A stretch of DNA of 62,000 nucleotides from positions 1 to 62,000 of the forward strand of contig NC_088319.1 of NCBI RefSeq assembly GCF_910592395.1. Reading direction: 5' to 3'. Under the pieces are notes generated by a model that did no database searches, was not told the origin of the DNA, and worked only from the letters and a program-made list of their open reading frames with translations. Position numbers and translations under genes: made by a program. Below, one piece after another: positions 10,422-25,400 of this stretch. The stretch's first letter is position 1; the number at the start of each line of letters is the position of its first letter. Source of the stretch: Lineus longissimus (Eukaryota > Nemertea > Pilidiophora > Heteronemertea > Lineidae).

Positions 10422-13400
10422 GTAAGTTATATTCATTTCGGGTTCAAGCTTTGTGAGAGTTGTCTTAATGGCGAGTCCCTTTGCTCGTTTTGGACATGAT
10501 TGTACAGTGCAACACAAGCGCTGGGCCTAGTACAGCGGTAAGCTGAGCCATGCAAACTCAATTCTTACGTTTCTCCGTTTTCTTATGCGGTACCACTTGT
10601 CCTCCAAACTAGACAAACTGATGACGGCTTGCGCAAAATCATACGGGCAGGAGATTTGACGATGCTGAAAGTATCTTTACTGGGGCCACCCGAAGCACCA
10701 TGCGGGCAGGAGATTTGACGATGCTGAAAGTATCTTTACTGGGGCACCCGAAGCACCATGCGGGCAGGAGATTTGACGATGCTGAAAGTCTATTTACTGG
10801 GGCCACCCGAAGCACCATGCAGGTGTGGACTGGCTATCTGCCGCTGCTGGCACTGAGGCTTTGCATATAAGTATATGTATCTTCTATTTAATGCACGTTA
10901 GGTATTCAGACTCCGAAACCTTTCTTCGGGGGGGGGGGAGTTCTCGAGCAGACCCATGTAATGTCAGTGGTGATTCTGATGCACATGATTACAGCTTGAT
11001 CACTTCTTTCAGGAGTGGTAAGAAGGATGGCGACGAGGCAGAGGCGGAAGAAAAAGACAATAAATCACCACCGGTCTCTTTTGGAAAATTGGTGGGTACC
11101 ATTGATTGTTGGGCCTGAATATAGCCCTCACAACAGGTCGAAAAAGATTCGACATAAAATTCAAGACGTACGTGTGTACCTAGGACTTTCGTACCGAACG
11201 TCTTATAAAGGTGCAACAACCCGATGCTAAATTCGTGTAACATTTCCGAGTGTTCCCTTCTCTCACGTGTTTCCCTGCGTTATTTCGTGAAAGCAAGAAA
11301 CAGAGGGAGTCATTTCTGTGTGTTCCTCATTGTCAAATCGCGGCTTATTCCGTCGGAATCATTTGTCATTGAACACTGAGATATGTTGGTACAATAAAAC
11401 GTTACACCAGGGACTGGCCCTATTATGGCCTCCGGATGGTGGCTACTCTAAGAATGCATTCAAATATGTACACAAACGATCTGCCGGATTAAAAGTACCG
11501 TGTAGCACTATGGCAAACTACAGTGAGAGCCGTAAGTAATTAAAGGAGCTACTCTGTTGGTTATATTTCGACATCAAGTAAGCATGTTGTGCAACAAAGA
11601 GAAACATATTTCTTAATCTCAGACTGTGATCATATCTAAATTTGGAACAAAGTCAATACCTCCAGAATAATAGATTACCTGCTCACACATTGAACTATTA
11701 GAGATAGCAATAACACGATCTTGATTTGGCAAGCGGCCGAGCCTTCTTCACCCAGCAAGTGTATGGGCCGTGAAAACCGCAAAAAATCTGTACATGTTTT
11801 TGTAAGCGGTCGTCGCTCGCGCAAACTTGTCTTGCATGTTTTTGTGAAAGAGGACGTCGAAGAACGCGGTCGTATATCAAAACAGACGTTGGGTGGCGCT
11901 CGCGCAAACTTCCCTCACATGTTTTTGTGAAAGAGGACGTCGAAGAACACGGTCGTATAAAAAAACAGACGTTGGGTGGCGCTCGAGACGGGTCATCCTA
12001 TTTAGCGTCCAGTGGCGACCAGTGGCGTCCAACGCGAAATAATAAGGTGTATCATGTAGGAGCCAGTTTTCGCGGGTCTTATCACTAAGTGCAGATTTAC
12101 TAGCTTCCAGCGATTCCATACACGCAAAAGCTTATTTATTACGAAATTTGAGATCAATAACGAAATATCTGGGGTGCTGCGTGGATGTTTTAAGCGTGAA
12201 TTAATCTTGAAATCGCTCACTGAAAGATCGATGCAGACCAAAACAAATCCGAAGCGGCTCCCCCATTTTCGCGGGTATTGCGCATGCGCGACTGATTGTT
12301 GTGTTTCTGTGTGGTGTGCATGATCCTAGGTATTGACCAAGTGTTTTGAACGTAATTAGAGAATTGCTTGCCTGTTTAGGACGCATTTTGGGCGCTTTCT
12401 TTGCGGAACGAAATGAAAATCAAAAATCAGAAAATTTCTTCTCTGGAAACGAAGTGACGCGCGAGAAAACGGGAAAAAACGGGTTTTCGCGAAATTGGGG
12501 ATGACTCGAAATTGGGGAGCAGCACCATATATGGTTAAAAATGTTTTCAAGCTCCTAAAACACTTTCAATAAACAAGATTTAGAAGTTTGGTGGAGTTTG
12601 CAAACCTAGTTTTTGAATAATTATCACCAGAAAACGATCTTAGTATGCGTCCAGTGTTTGTTTTAGCTGCCGTTCCTTGGGTTTATAGAAAAAGCGGAAT
12701 CGGGATCTGGCATCAGGTTGGCATACTAAGATCGTTTCCTGGTGATAATTATTCAAAAACTAGGTTTGCAAACTCCACCAAACTTCTAAATCTTGTTTAT
12801 TGAAAGTGTTGTAGGAGCTTGAAAACATTTTTAACCATATACACCCTATTATTTCGCGTTGGACGCCACTGGTCGCCACTGGACGCTAAATAGGATGACC
12901 CGTCTCGAGCGCCACCCAACGTCTGTTTTTTTATACGACCGCGTTCTCCGACGTCCTCTTTCACAAAAACATGCAAGACAAGTTTGCGCGAGCGACGACC
13001 GCTTACAAAAACATGTACAGATTTTTTGCGGTTTTCACGGCCCATACAAGTGTATAACATTTGGCCCTAAGTGGCATCTTGAGGGCAATGCCGTGGCTAG
13101 TACATATATCGTTGATATACTTGGTGTTAAATTCATTAGTAACGCTGAAGGGGTTATTGTCATGTGTACCCAGGTTCAATGTCGTACAGTGAAATTGTAC
13201 CCATGGTCCACTTTCTACCTGGGTACACTTTATGTGTACCCAGGACGACAATAACCCCTTCATCAACAGTAACTTTTTATCTGCGGCTCATGTTGGGCAC
13301 CGGGTTTCGGCCGCTGACCGCAGTCTCTCTAGTGTAGGACTCTGTTATCCTGGGCTTTCCACCGAAGCAAAACATTACCTGTGAAATACACTGAGCTGTT

Positions 13401-16400
13401 CGTCCTATAGCAACCTATGGGTGCCTGGGCATCAATGTGAGTGCGAAAGATTTAGAACAGTTGGATAGGTTTCAGAGCAACAATGTCAAGAGGATCTTCG
13501 GATTGCCTAAAAGGAGCCAAAAGTATCTCTTTTTAATAGAATTTTTAAAAAGCAGTCCCCGGCTCGAATTTTAGATGCCTTTCTTTTAGCTCGTTATATA
13601 GCCGGTTATGAGTGTGTCAAAGGCACGTTGTTAAGTGCTGTTTTAAATAAGGGAAATGCACCGGCCAAGTTGGCTTTTTCTAACTAATCCCGCTCATTAT
13701 GCTTCGCTGGTGGTGTGTCTGCCGCTGAGGACGGTATTGTTGACTGAAGTCACTCCTCTTCAGCGACAGATATAACACCGCAGACCCCAAACCTGTGGAC
13801 TTTGTTGAGAAGGTGGACTCGGCATCACTTGAGGTCATTGACAAAGGATGTTCATGCATGCTCTATCTTGACTTTACAATGATTATCTTACTCGACCGTT
13901 ACAAATTACAGGAAAGGCAAAATTCATCCAAAAAAAACCAATTGCTTCCTTCCCGCATTCCAGACTTCTCAACTGGTCGATGATATTGGTTACGTTTCCG
14001 ATTAACCGGACCATAACTACGAACATTCGCAGAATAACTTATGAATGTTTTGTTCTTCAGTTTCGTTACGCTACATGTTGGGACCGCATCCTGATGATAT
14101 GGGGTTCTATAGTGGCGGCGGCGGTCGGCGCTGGTTGGCCTGTTTTATCCATTGTGTTCGGAGACATGACAGATACCTTCATTGGAGGTGGGTTGCAATT
14201 CCATGCATCTATCCCCCCCCCCCTTCCTACAAACACACGCATATTGTTTTAACTATATATACTAAACCCCAATAAAGGTGTAAAAAGTCTCTGCTTCACT
14301 TCGTTTGGATTTTCGTCCTCATGACGCATGAGAGCTGATGAGAGCTGGTTCTTTGACATTTCAGGCCCCAATTCCACACTAGCTAACAGTACGGGGAACA
14401 GCAGCAAGGCTGGCTACGATGAGATGATGACAGAATACATGTTGCGATACTTCTACATCGGTATCACAGTGTATGCGGCAAGCTTCTTCCAGGTAAATCA
14501 TCACGCTACTGGCAGCAAACAAACCGCATAGATAATATGTTTCAACTGCTAAACACGCCCTAGAACTATTTGTCTGGAATATACAGTATATGCCCAGCCA
14601 TGGGAGCTGGCTATCCGCAATGAGGCTCGGTCGTTGTGAAATTAACATCTCATGGGGGAGGGGGGGGGTATCATCAATTTCAATGGACAGTATGACAGTG
14701 TTTCATCGAAATGTAATCGAAAATATCAATGGCGAATATGCATGCCTAATCCAGCTCACATCATCCTTTGGACACACTGCTTAAAAAGAGAAACTGTTTT
14801 CTCTCCTTCCTTCGCAAAGATCACGTGTTGGATGATTTCAAGTGAACGCCAGACGAACAAGATGCGCAAGGCTTTCTTTTGGGCGATAATGCGGCAGGAG
14901 ATCGGATGGTTTGACCAGCACAAGAGTGGAGAGCTCAGCACAAGGCTGGCAGAGTAAGATAAACACTCACCTACTACCAAACACTTACATGCTGAGTGTT
15001 CAAATATCGATATCAAATCATTTATAAAAACTATATAAATTTATCGTGACCAAAGAAAAGCATTTCGTTAGTGTCTTTAATGGTTTGAAAACAAATGGCG
15101 TGTAGGCTTTTGGTCCGCGTAAGACGACGACGATTTTACCGATAGCAGTCTATTGCTCAGTGACACATGGATTAAGCTTTTACAGTAATAAATATCTATG
15201 ATCTTTTTTAACTTCGGTTCAAGAATTGTTCTGAAGCTTCAGGCAAGTGTTGTTTTATATTTCACGAGGGGAGATTGTAAACACTCACTGGGTTCTTGTT
15301 CCCATCTTCAGCGACCTCGAGCGTGTCCGTGAAGGCCTCGGCGACAAGTTCGCCATCTTCATCCAGTTCATGGCCGCCTTCCTATCGGGTTTTGCTATCG
15401 GATTCTGGAAAGGATGGAAGCTGACACTAGTCATGATGTCTTTATCGCCACTCTTGGCTATTTGTGGCGCCTTCATGGCAAAGGTAAGACTACAAATCAT
15501 CTCTTAAAGGAAGAGTGTCCCAAGGCATTGCCGGACCAGCGATAACTTAGGAAGCAGACTTCCCTCGGAGGCGGCGCTACAGATACATCAAAAATGGCTA
15601 ATGTTGGCGTTCATTTTGCTGGAACATCAAAGAACGGCCCACTATCTAGGAGCTCTGCCAATTACCGGTGTGGAAGTTTGAAATGTTTTGGGTAGAATAT
15701 CTGGGGAACAAAGGATCCTATCATGCAATTCTAATCGCTGAGGTTTTGATAGTCCTGACCTCTTTAGAATCATATAACATCATCCGTCAACAATAGGACC
15801 GGACAATTTTCCAGGGGGACATTTTCAACTTTTACACTGACCCAGCATCATCTCTTGATGGCGCACTCCCTTTAAGATTTAAAATGTTCGCAAGGTGCTG
15901 ATGTTTTTACGTTTTCTAATTGTCCCTTCTATTGATGTTATTTCATTTCCATAGACGCGGTGCCCAGTTGATCCCTTAAAGATGTTACAGGACTGACGGC
16001 GCTCATCGGACACATTTCGTGGCTATCACGATCTAGTGTTGCCATCTTAATGTTGCCCTAAATGGAGAGGTACAGAACATGTACCCCGAAATCAAGCTGG
16101 CATAACGAAATGTCCCCCTCATTCCATTTCTCCGGACTGTTGCGTCATACCTGCGTTGTCATGGTAACAAAGTTAGAGCGCACCATTTTCACAGGCACTT
16201 CTATCCTATATTTCAGCTCATCTCGTCGTTTGCCGAAAAGGAGCAGGCCGCATACGCGGAGGCGGGGAGCGTAGCGGAGGAGATGCTGGCATGCATACGG
16301 ACGGTCGTGTCGTTTTGTGGCCAGAAGAAGGCAATTGACAAGTAGGCCACACAGACAAATAATGCGCGACTGACCGACACTTTCCCATGGTGTTCCCGTC

Positions 16401-19400
16401 TTGAACGCGATGCAAAAACTCACTGAAACGATGAACGGGAGTGTGTCGGGTGTCTCAGAGATTTCACGCGCGTAATAAAAGCCTTGGTCCTGAGACATTC
16501 CCAGCTAGACTAGGGCATTCAAAACCGCGTTAGCTTCGATGCAGTCGTTAGTCCTAACATGACATTTTAAATGGAGACGTCTTAATAGATACTTACTATA
16601 ACGGTTCGGGATAAAGACAACAACCGGGTCCTAAGCGCATGGTTAAAGCTGCTTCCTTTCGTTTCAGTTATGAGAAAGCTTTAATAGAAAGCAGGCGGCT
16701 GGGAGTAAGAAAAGCAGCCATCACGGGCGGAGGCATTGGTATCACCATGCTTATTCTCTACTCAACATATGCGTTAGCTTTTTGGTGAGTAGCTGACTGC
16801 TTGTTGTAATTTTTAAAGAACGCCAATGCGCATCTACAAGAGACCGGGGTGGGCAAGCTCTGAATGACATGCGAAAGCCGGCTTATCAGAGGTATGGGCG
16901 AATGATAGATGTCTTCATCACTGCTAGCTCTATCGTAATTATATGCCGTTTTCCCTGCATGTTTCTTAATCGAGTGAAAATGACTTGAACATATCTCAGG
17001 TTAAAGGAGATCAAGCGAGTTTGCCGAGTGAAAGGACGAGTTGATTTATGCAAATACTTAGCAATGTCTTGGGGTGAAAGGGTTTAAAGTCACGACATCT
17101 AATTTTATTTCAACAATTACCATAAATTCATCTTCTCCTTCTTTGAATTCCTTTGATTCCTGTAGTACATTGCTGTTGCTTTAGGTATGGTTCAACTCAG
17201 GTGCAGACCTGGCAAGAGACGCTGGGAATAGACGGTATATCACCCGGTGAAGTCTTTACGGTAGGCGACTTCGTACACAACTTAATCTGACCGACGATAG
17301 TTTTCGTTTAACCTGCCTTCCAGCTGATTTCAAATGGTCCAACTCTGATTCGATGGCACTCAGATGCCTTCAGAAAGAAGATTATGGTTCATAATCTCAA
17401 TGTACTGTTTATTGACTACTTATGTGATTTTGACAGAGACTTCATGATTATTTTCCAGGTGTTTTTCTGTGTCATGATCGGGTCCTTCTCTATTGGGAAC
17501 GCCGCCCCGCAGCTGAGTGCCATCGCTACCGCTAAGGGAGCCGCCGCCGCATTGTATGATGTCATTGATAATGTAAGTTGGAAGAGATAGCATATTTCTG
17601 CCACACAATCGGAATCTAATTAATCATATTTATTCCTCCTTTCGGAATAATGCCCGCGCTTGCCTCCTATCTTCAGGAACCCTCGATTGATGCGAGTTCA
17701 GAAGAAGGCCTTAAACTGAACACAGTCAAGGGTGACATCGAGTTAAAGGAGTGTGAGTTTTCTTACCAGACAAGACCTGATGTAAAGGTAAGTCTGATAT
17801 GGCGACTTTTTGATAGACAATGAAGGAATCAAAGGGAAAACACATTTCTGCAGAGTCAAGATATTGCAGTAGAATCAAAAGGTCCACCGCATCTTTTAAA
17901 ACCCCTTCTGGTAGTTTGGAATTCTAGATATCCAAACTGAAATGTGTCATTGTTGGTTGTTATATCTTGCCGACGGCACAGAAAGCATTGCCTTCTCCGA
18001 GGTGCGCACGACAACTTCAGAGCCTGTCAACCGACCTCGGTTGCAGTAGTGGCTGCTTGGCTCCAAGAAAGATATTTTCTCCGAGTCATTGTCTTCCTCT
18101 GCAGGTTTTAAAGCACTTCTCGATGAAGGTCGAGCCTGGAAAGACAATCGCTCTCGTCGGATCCAGCGGGTGTGGCAAGTCGACTGTGATTAACCTGTTG
18201 CAGAGGTTTTACGATGTCAGCAGCGGCCAGGTTAGTTCATTCCGTATTTGCCACCTCCCTAAAGTAGACCATTTTACCTTTCTGTTAGTATTGACAAACC
18301 AGAAGTCCTCTTTATGTTGATTCAGCATAGCAAGCATGACAGATGGCTTCTAATGTCTAGTTCTCATGTCACCTTCCATCCTCTGTAGCGGCGATGGAGG
18401 TCCTTTTTTCTTTTCTTTTTCCTATAGCTTTTGGCAGCAACATTAAATTCTCCATTCTCCCAATTCTCCATCCATCGGACGCGATTGGATGTCATCAGCT
18501 GTATCCTCTCGTCTTACCTATCTTACCTATCTTATTGCATTTCTCAGATTACCATTGATGGGCACGACATCAGGTCTCTGAACATGAAATGGTTAAGGCA
18601 GCAGATAGGCGTGGTGTCACAGGAGCCGGTACTCTTTGGCTGCAGTATACAGGAGAACATCCTGTATGGCCGCGATGGGGTGACGGAGGCAGAGATAATC
18701 GAGGCTGCGAGCATGGCAAACGCTCACAACTTCATTTCAAATCTACCAAAGGTAGGGATATAATAAGAATGTTGTCTTGGAAATGATGTTAACCTGGTGA
18801 GGTCAGTTCGAGGGCACAAACATACCTTTAGCACCTTGATAGAGCGCCTTACCCTACTTTCGACATTTTCTCGGGCGGTGAAATTGAATATTCTGTTTAT
18901 AAGACCGGCGCAGATCAAGTATCCTGATCCACCCTGATGAACATGTAAACAATAAGGCCCGCAGTAGGTTTAAATTCAAAAACTCGCGTAAGACTTGATG
19001 ATATATTATTGGTTTGTTACCTACTGAGGTTGTATTCATCGTACGAGATCACGGTGTCAAAGCTCATACTGAAAATCGAGAAATAGTGACGATCACTTAT
19101 GCTCTCCAAGATTGAATGTAAGATGCCTTCTGTTATACCATCAATATCCCCCAGGTACGTCGGGCCTTCTGTTATACCATCAATATCCCCCAGGTACGTC
19201 GGAGCAGGCTAAACTTGTCAAGTCTTCCTCTCTTTTCATTACATATTCCCTTCCTGTTTCTCACCTGACTGATGAAGATTGTGCGGTTGCTCAAAGACAC
19301 TGATCATCGGCGATATTTGCACAGTTTGAAGAGAGAATATGATCCGAACGCTGCAGGGGTCTGTGAGGGCACAGAGAAGATAGCTAGTGTTCGGATGATA

Positions 19401-22400
19401 ACATTATGTCGTCTTTTATTCGCTAGTACTTGTCTCTTCCCTAGGGTTATGAAACACTGGTCGGTGAGAGAGGAGCCCAGCTGTCTGGCGGACAGAAGCA
19501 GCGGGTAGCGATTGCTAGGGCTCTAGTCCGGGATCCCAAGATTCTCTTGCTTGACGAAGCAACTGCTGCCCTAGATGTTGAGAGTGAAAAGATGGTCCAA
19601 GATGCACTAGACAAGGTAAGGATGAGGCCACTAATGCCCCAGTCCTGGAGAATGAGAAGGTAGCCTTTCGGGTTACTCTCCAATTCTGAGGACTACTAAT
19701 ATTCAAATAGTGACGAAAATTAAAACCACACGTCTTGCCAGGCCATGCACAGTCGAATTGTAGGGACGATCTTCAAGTAAAAATAGCAAATGAGGCATGA
19801 CAGAAAATGCAATGAGAGACTGTAGCATTCTCATTCACGCTCACATATTTTTTTTGATCATGAGATATCAATACAGTGGAACCCCGGTAACACGACCACT
19901 CATGGGACCGAGGTTGAATGGTCGCGTTACCGGGGTGGTCGCGTTAGAAAAGTTGAAAATCCAGGGACAAAATGCATGATTAGGTTTTCCCGCCAAAATT
20001 GTTAGGCCCTTTGGTCGGGTTAGAGGGGTGAATTTGGTCATTGGGGCCGCCCAATCCAGTGGTCGTGGTCTGGGTACCGGGGTGGTTGTGTTATCGGGGG
20101 CCGTGTAATGGTAATTAGCGAGAAAACCATTCGGGACCAGCGATTCTTGGTCGTCATAGCGGGGTGGTCGCGTTACAGGGGTGGTCGCCGACCGGGATCC
20201 CTATGTTTTTTGTTGAAGATCTATGTACAGTACATCATATCCTATTCCTGCTAGGCAAGAGAAGGTCGAACCACTATCATTGTCGCTCACCGCCTCTCAA
20301 CCATACAGAACGCTGACATTATCTACGCTGTGCAGGACGGTGAGGTAGCAGAGATAGGGACCCATTCAGAGCTGATGGCCAAGGAAGGCATCTACCAACA
20401 ACTTGTAACACTGCAGATGTTTGGGGACAAAGCAAAGGAGGAAAAGAGTAGGTTTTCCCTATAGTTCCTTAGAGTAGGCTGTCCCCCATAGAGCCACACA
20501 TGAGGGTAGTCCTACAGACCCTCAGAGGTAGGTAGGTCGTCCCATAGATCCACATAGGAAGGTAATCCTACAGACCCTCAGGGTTAGGTAGGTTGTTCGA
20601 TAGACCCACATAGGAAGGTCGTCCAACAGACCCTGGGGGCTAGGTTGGTCGTTCCAAACAGAACGTAAGACGCTGACGTGTCTATAAGTCCAGCTAGTGG
20701 TTTTCTTTGGAAGTGGCAGAGAACTGTACTCATGGCGAACTCATTGTTGAGATGAAACCTTCCAACAGCGTAGCCTCTGTCGGGGTTCCATCCGAAGCCG
20801 GACAGCAGCAGCCCGGCATTGGCAGCTGCACTTCTTGCACAGCGCAACAATGCATCTCTATGTTATTTCACAAGAGACACTATTGCATGTGCCTTTTTAC
20901 CTTAACATTTTTTTCCAGAGGAAAGTGGTGATGTCGTGGATGCCAAGACGCCAGAAGGGTTCAAGGTCAAGCGCTTGGTGTCAAGGTCAAAGTCTGTAAC
21001 AAGTTTGCAAGAGGAGGACGAGGTATGTGACAGGAATACTTCACACAGTGGTTCTGAATTCGACAGGTGCAGATCTTAATCATACACGCCAAGGAACACT
21101 ACTTTAAAGCTGACATGCATGCATTAAAGTTAGAAAACACTAACGCCCGTGTAACTGCGTTTCAAACGCCCTCAGATATGATAGACTACCAGCACTCACA
21201 ATTTCTTTTCTGTACATGTACTAATAAGTACGAATACATAAATATAAATGATCATTTCTATCGCACTAGAATGCGCGGTTCGTAGGTTACCCAGCGCCGT
21301 ATCGGTTTTTTTAGACCATTGGTATCGTTATTTTCTTCCAAAACTTAGAATATACTCCCGAACAATATAGTCTTTTTCTTCAAATTGTTATGCAATAGGA
21401 AGGCGAGCTGAAGGACCTTGACATGCCAAGTTTTGGGAAGATCTTCAAGCAGAACAGGCCCGAGCTTTGCTACATCCTCATTGGCTGTTTGGGCAGTTTG
21501 GTGAACGGCTCCGCCATGCCTGTGTTTGCAGTGTTATTCAGTAACATCATCCAGGTAGGCAGTTTAAGGGCACTTGACAAGTGTCACAGCTGGCCATAAA
21601 AGAATTCTCTCAGAGGAAAGGCTTTTTCCTCTCTACTGGTCAGTGAAAAATGTCCACAATTAATATGTGGAACAATAATTATTATGCACGTATTGTGTTA
21701 GGTCCCAGAACCACCCTTTGCATCTTTGAATAAACTTTATATGTACTGGATATCTGTTTCTGCTGTATGTGACATATCTTGCAACATATAGATCTAAAGA
21801 GACCCATAACCTTCAATACCTCACAGAATCATTTGTGCCTAGAAGCACTAGATCCAATGATATTAAAAGCTATTTCACCAGCCCGGCGTTCGATACTGCT
21901 CTTTGACTGTTTCTCCTTCTTTCCTCATCTGCAGGTTTTTACCGAGACCGGAGAGAAACTAAAAAACGACGCGATCTTCTGGAGTCTAATGTTCCTTGCC
22001 CTGGGAGGAATCACCGGTATTGCCCAACTCACCACGGTAAACTGAATTTCTCCTCTTTTCAAAGTGAACATCGTCGTAGCCCCTTTAGGGCCTGCTTTGA
22101 CCTAGTGAATAGCGATATTACTTGCACAATAGAGACGCCTATGGGAGAGTCCGTGCAACTTAATATGGCCTGCATAGCTATAGTTTCCCCTCCCTTTAAT
22201 AGATACATGTACAAATGTATTAATTATTCAAATACTGTACGTCTTTAATGCAGTATGGTCTGCCCTACTTGTAATGCTCGGACTTTGCCTTTGTCAGTAC
22301 TTGTTCCTTGGCCTCTCTGGTGAGACACTGACCATGCGACTACGGCTGAAGACCTTCACCAGTGTGTCCCACTTGTAATGCTATTTTCCTTTGTCAGTAC

Positions 22401-25400
22401 TTGTTCCTTGGCCTCTCTGGTGAGACACTGACCATGCGACTACGGCTGAAGACCTTCACCAGTATGTCCCACTTGTAATGCTCTTTTCCTTTGTCAGCGA
22501 CTGTTCCTTGGCCTCTCTGGTGAGACACTGACCATGCGACTACGGCTGAAGACCTTCACCAGTATGTCCCACTTGTAATGCTCTTTTCCTTTGTCAGCGA
22601 CTGTTCCTTGGCCTCTCTGGTGAGACACTGACCATGCGACTACGGCTGAAGACCTTCACCAGTATGTCCCACTTGTAATGCTCTTTTCCTTTGTCAGCGA
22701 CTGTTCCTTGGCCTCTCTGGTGAGACACTGACCATGCGACTACGGCTGAAGACCTTCACCAGTATGTCCCACTTGTAATGCTCTTTTCCTTTGCCAGTAC
22801 TTGTTCCTTGGCCTCTCTGGTGAGACACTGACCATGCAACTACGGCTGAAGACCTTCACCAGTATGTCCCACTTGTAATGCTCTTTTCCTTTGCCAGTAC
22901 TTGTTCCTTGGCCTCTCTGGTGAGACACTGACCATGCGACTACGGCTGAAGACCTTCACCAGTATGTCCCACTTGTAATGCTCTTTTCCTTTGTCAGTAC
23001 TTGTTCCTTGGCCTCTCTGGTGAGAAACTGACCATGCGACTACGGCTGAAAACCTTCACCAGTGTGTCCCACTTGTAATGCTCTTTTGCTTTGCCAGTAC
23101 TTGTTCCTTTGCCTCTCTGGTGAGACACTGACCATGCGACTACGGCTGAAGACCTTCACCAGTGTGTCCCACTTGCAATGCTCTTTTCCTTTGCCAGTAC
23201 TTGGTCCTTGGCCTCTCTGGTGAGGCACTGACCATGCGACTACGGCTGAAGACCTTAACCAGTATGTCCCACTTGTAATGCTCTTTTCCTTTGTCAGTAC
23301 TTGTTCCTTGGCCTCTCTGGTGAGACACTGACCATGCGACTACGGCTGAAGACCTTAACCAGTATGTCCCACTTGTAATGCTCTTTTCCTTTGTCAGCGA
23401 CTGTTCCTTGGCCTCTCTGGTGAGGCACTGACCATGCGACTACATCTGAAGACCTTCACCAGTATGTCCCACTTGTAATGCTCTTTTCCTTTGTCAGTAC
23501 TTGTTCCTTGGCCTCTCTGGTGAGACACTGACCATGCGACTACGGCTGAAGACCTTCACCAGTGTGTCCCACTTGTAATGCTCTTTTCCTTTGTCAGCGA
23601 CTGTTCCTTGGCCTCTCTGGTGAGACACTGACCATGCGACTACGGCTGAAGACCTTCACCAGTATGTCCCACTTGAAATGCTCTTTTCCTTTGCCAGTAC
23701 TTGTTCCTTGGCCTCTCTGGTGAGACACTGACCATGCGACTACGGCTGAAGACCTTCACCAGTATGTCCCACTTGTAATGCTCTTTTCCTTTGTCTTTAC
23801 TTGTTCCTTGGCCTCTCTGGTGAGACACTGACCATGCGACTACGGCTGAAGACCTTCACCAGTGTGTCCCACTTGTAATGCTCTTTTCCTTTGTCAGCGA
23901 CTGTTCCTTGGCCTCTCTGGTGAGACACTGACCATGCGACTACGGCTGAAGACCTTCACCAGTATGTCCCACTTGTAATGCTCTTTTCCTTTGCCAGTAC
24001 TTGTTCCTTGGCCTCTCTGGTGAGACACTGACCATGCAACTACGGCTGAAGACCTTCACCAGTATGTCCCACTTGTAATGCTCTTTTCCTTTGTCAGTAC
24101 TTGTTCCTTGGCCTCTCTGGTGAGACACTGACCATGCGACTACGGCTGAAGACCTTCACCAGTGTGTCCCACTTGTAATGCTCTTTTCCTTTGTCAGCGA
24201 CTGTTCCTTGGCCTCTCTGGTGAGACACTGACCATGCGACTACGGCTGAAGACCTTCACCAGTATGTCCCACTTGTAATGTTCTTTTCCTTTGCCAGTAC
24301 TTGTTCCTTGGCCTCTCTGGTGAGACACTGACCATGCAACTACGGCTGAAGACCTTCACCAGTATGTCCCACTTGTAATGCTCTTTTCCTTTGTCAATAC
24401 TTGTTCCTTGGCCTCTCTGGTGAGGCACTGACCATGCGACTACGGCTGAAGACCTTCACCAGTGTGTCCCACTTGTAATGCTCTTTTCCTTTGTCAGCAA
24501 CTGTTCCTTGGCCTCTCTGGTGAGACACTGACCATGCGACTACGGCTGAAGACCTTCACCAGTATGTTAGGACAGGAGATCGGTTGGTTTGATGAGCCCA
24601 GACACGCGACAGGAGCGCTAACCACAAGGCTGGCTACCGATGCATCTGTTATCAAATTTGTAAGACATTCTCTTTTCCTTGGGGCTGATCAGTGAGTATG
24701 CGAGCTGCAGGTAGACACCCGAGGCAGTGGGGCTGATCAGGGAGTATGCTAGCTGCAGGTAGTCTCCTGAGCCTGTGCATTCGGCATCTTATCAATAGGA
24801 CAATAGGACCGTTTAGACGACAGGAAAAGCGCCATGCGATCTAGTGTGGTTTAAATTTGTGGATTGCGGTGATCGCCTAAATGCGCGCAATTTTTGAGAC
24901 CTGAATGTGGTTCGATCGGATCGCATCCAAATATCTGATCCGAATGTTTTTTTCGCCTGCCGTCTAAATGGCCCTAATGCTTGCTTTTAATAGGGAGGGT
25001 ATTTGTACAAATATGTATTTCAAAAATTATATTTGGAAAGTAAATTTAAGGTAATCACCTACATGTTCATACTGGTTGTTTATTGGTACTTAAATTAGTT
25101 TCTGAAATACAACCCATCCCCCAAAAAAACCCAATAACACCAGCATCTCGGTGACCATTTCATCCAGTTAATGTGCAATCTTGTTCTGCTGACAGGCAAC
25201 TGGTGCTCGAGTTGGGATAGTGTTGCAATCGGTGTTTGGTATGGCTGCTGGTCTTGGCATCGCCTTCTACTTCGGCTGGAAACTGGCCCTGGCTGTCCTT
25301 GCCATGGTACCAATATTGGTCATTGCAGGTAAAGTAACATTAGAAACTGGCCCTGGCTGTCCTTGCTATATGGATAGTGCAGTTAATCTCGCCTTGTGTC

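Noticed and set aside
22262-24497. CRISPR-like regular array
   Set aside because: Units are contiguous and lack unique spacers; the unit is ABCB exon/intron sequence in a eukaryotic genome.
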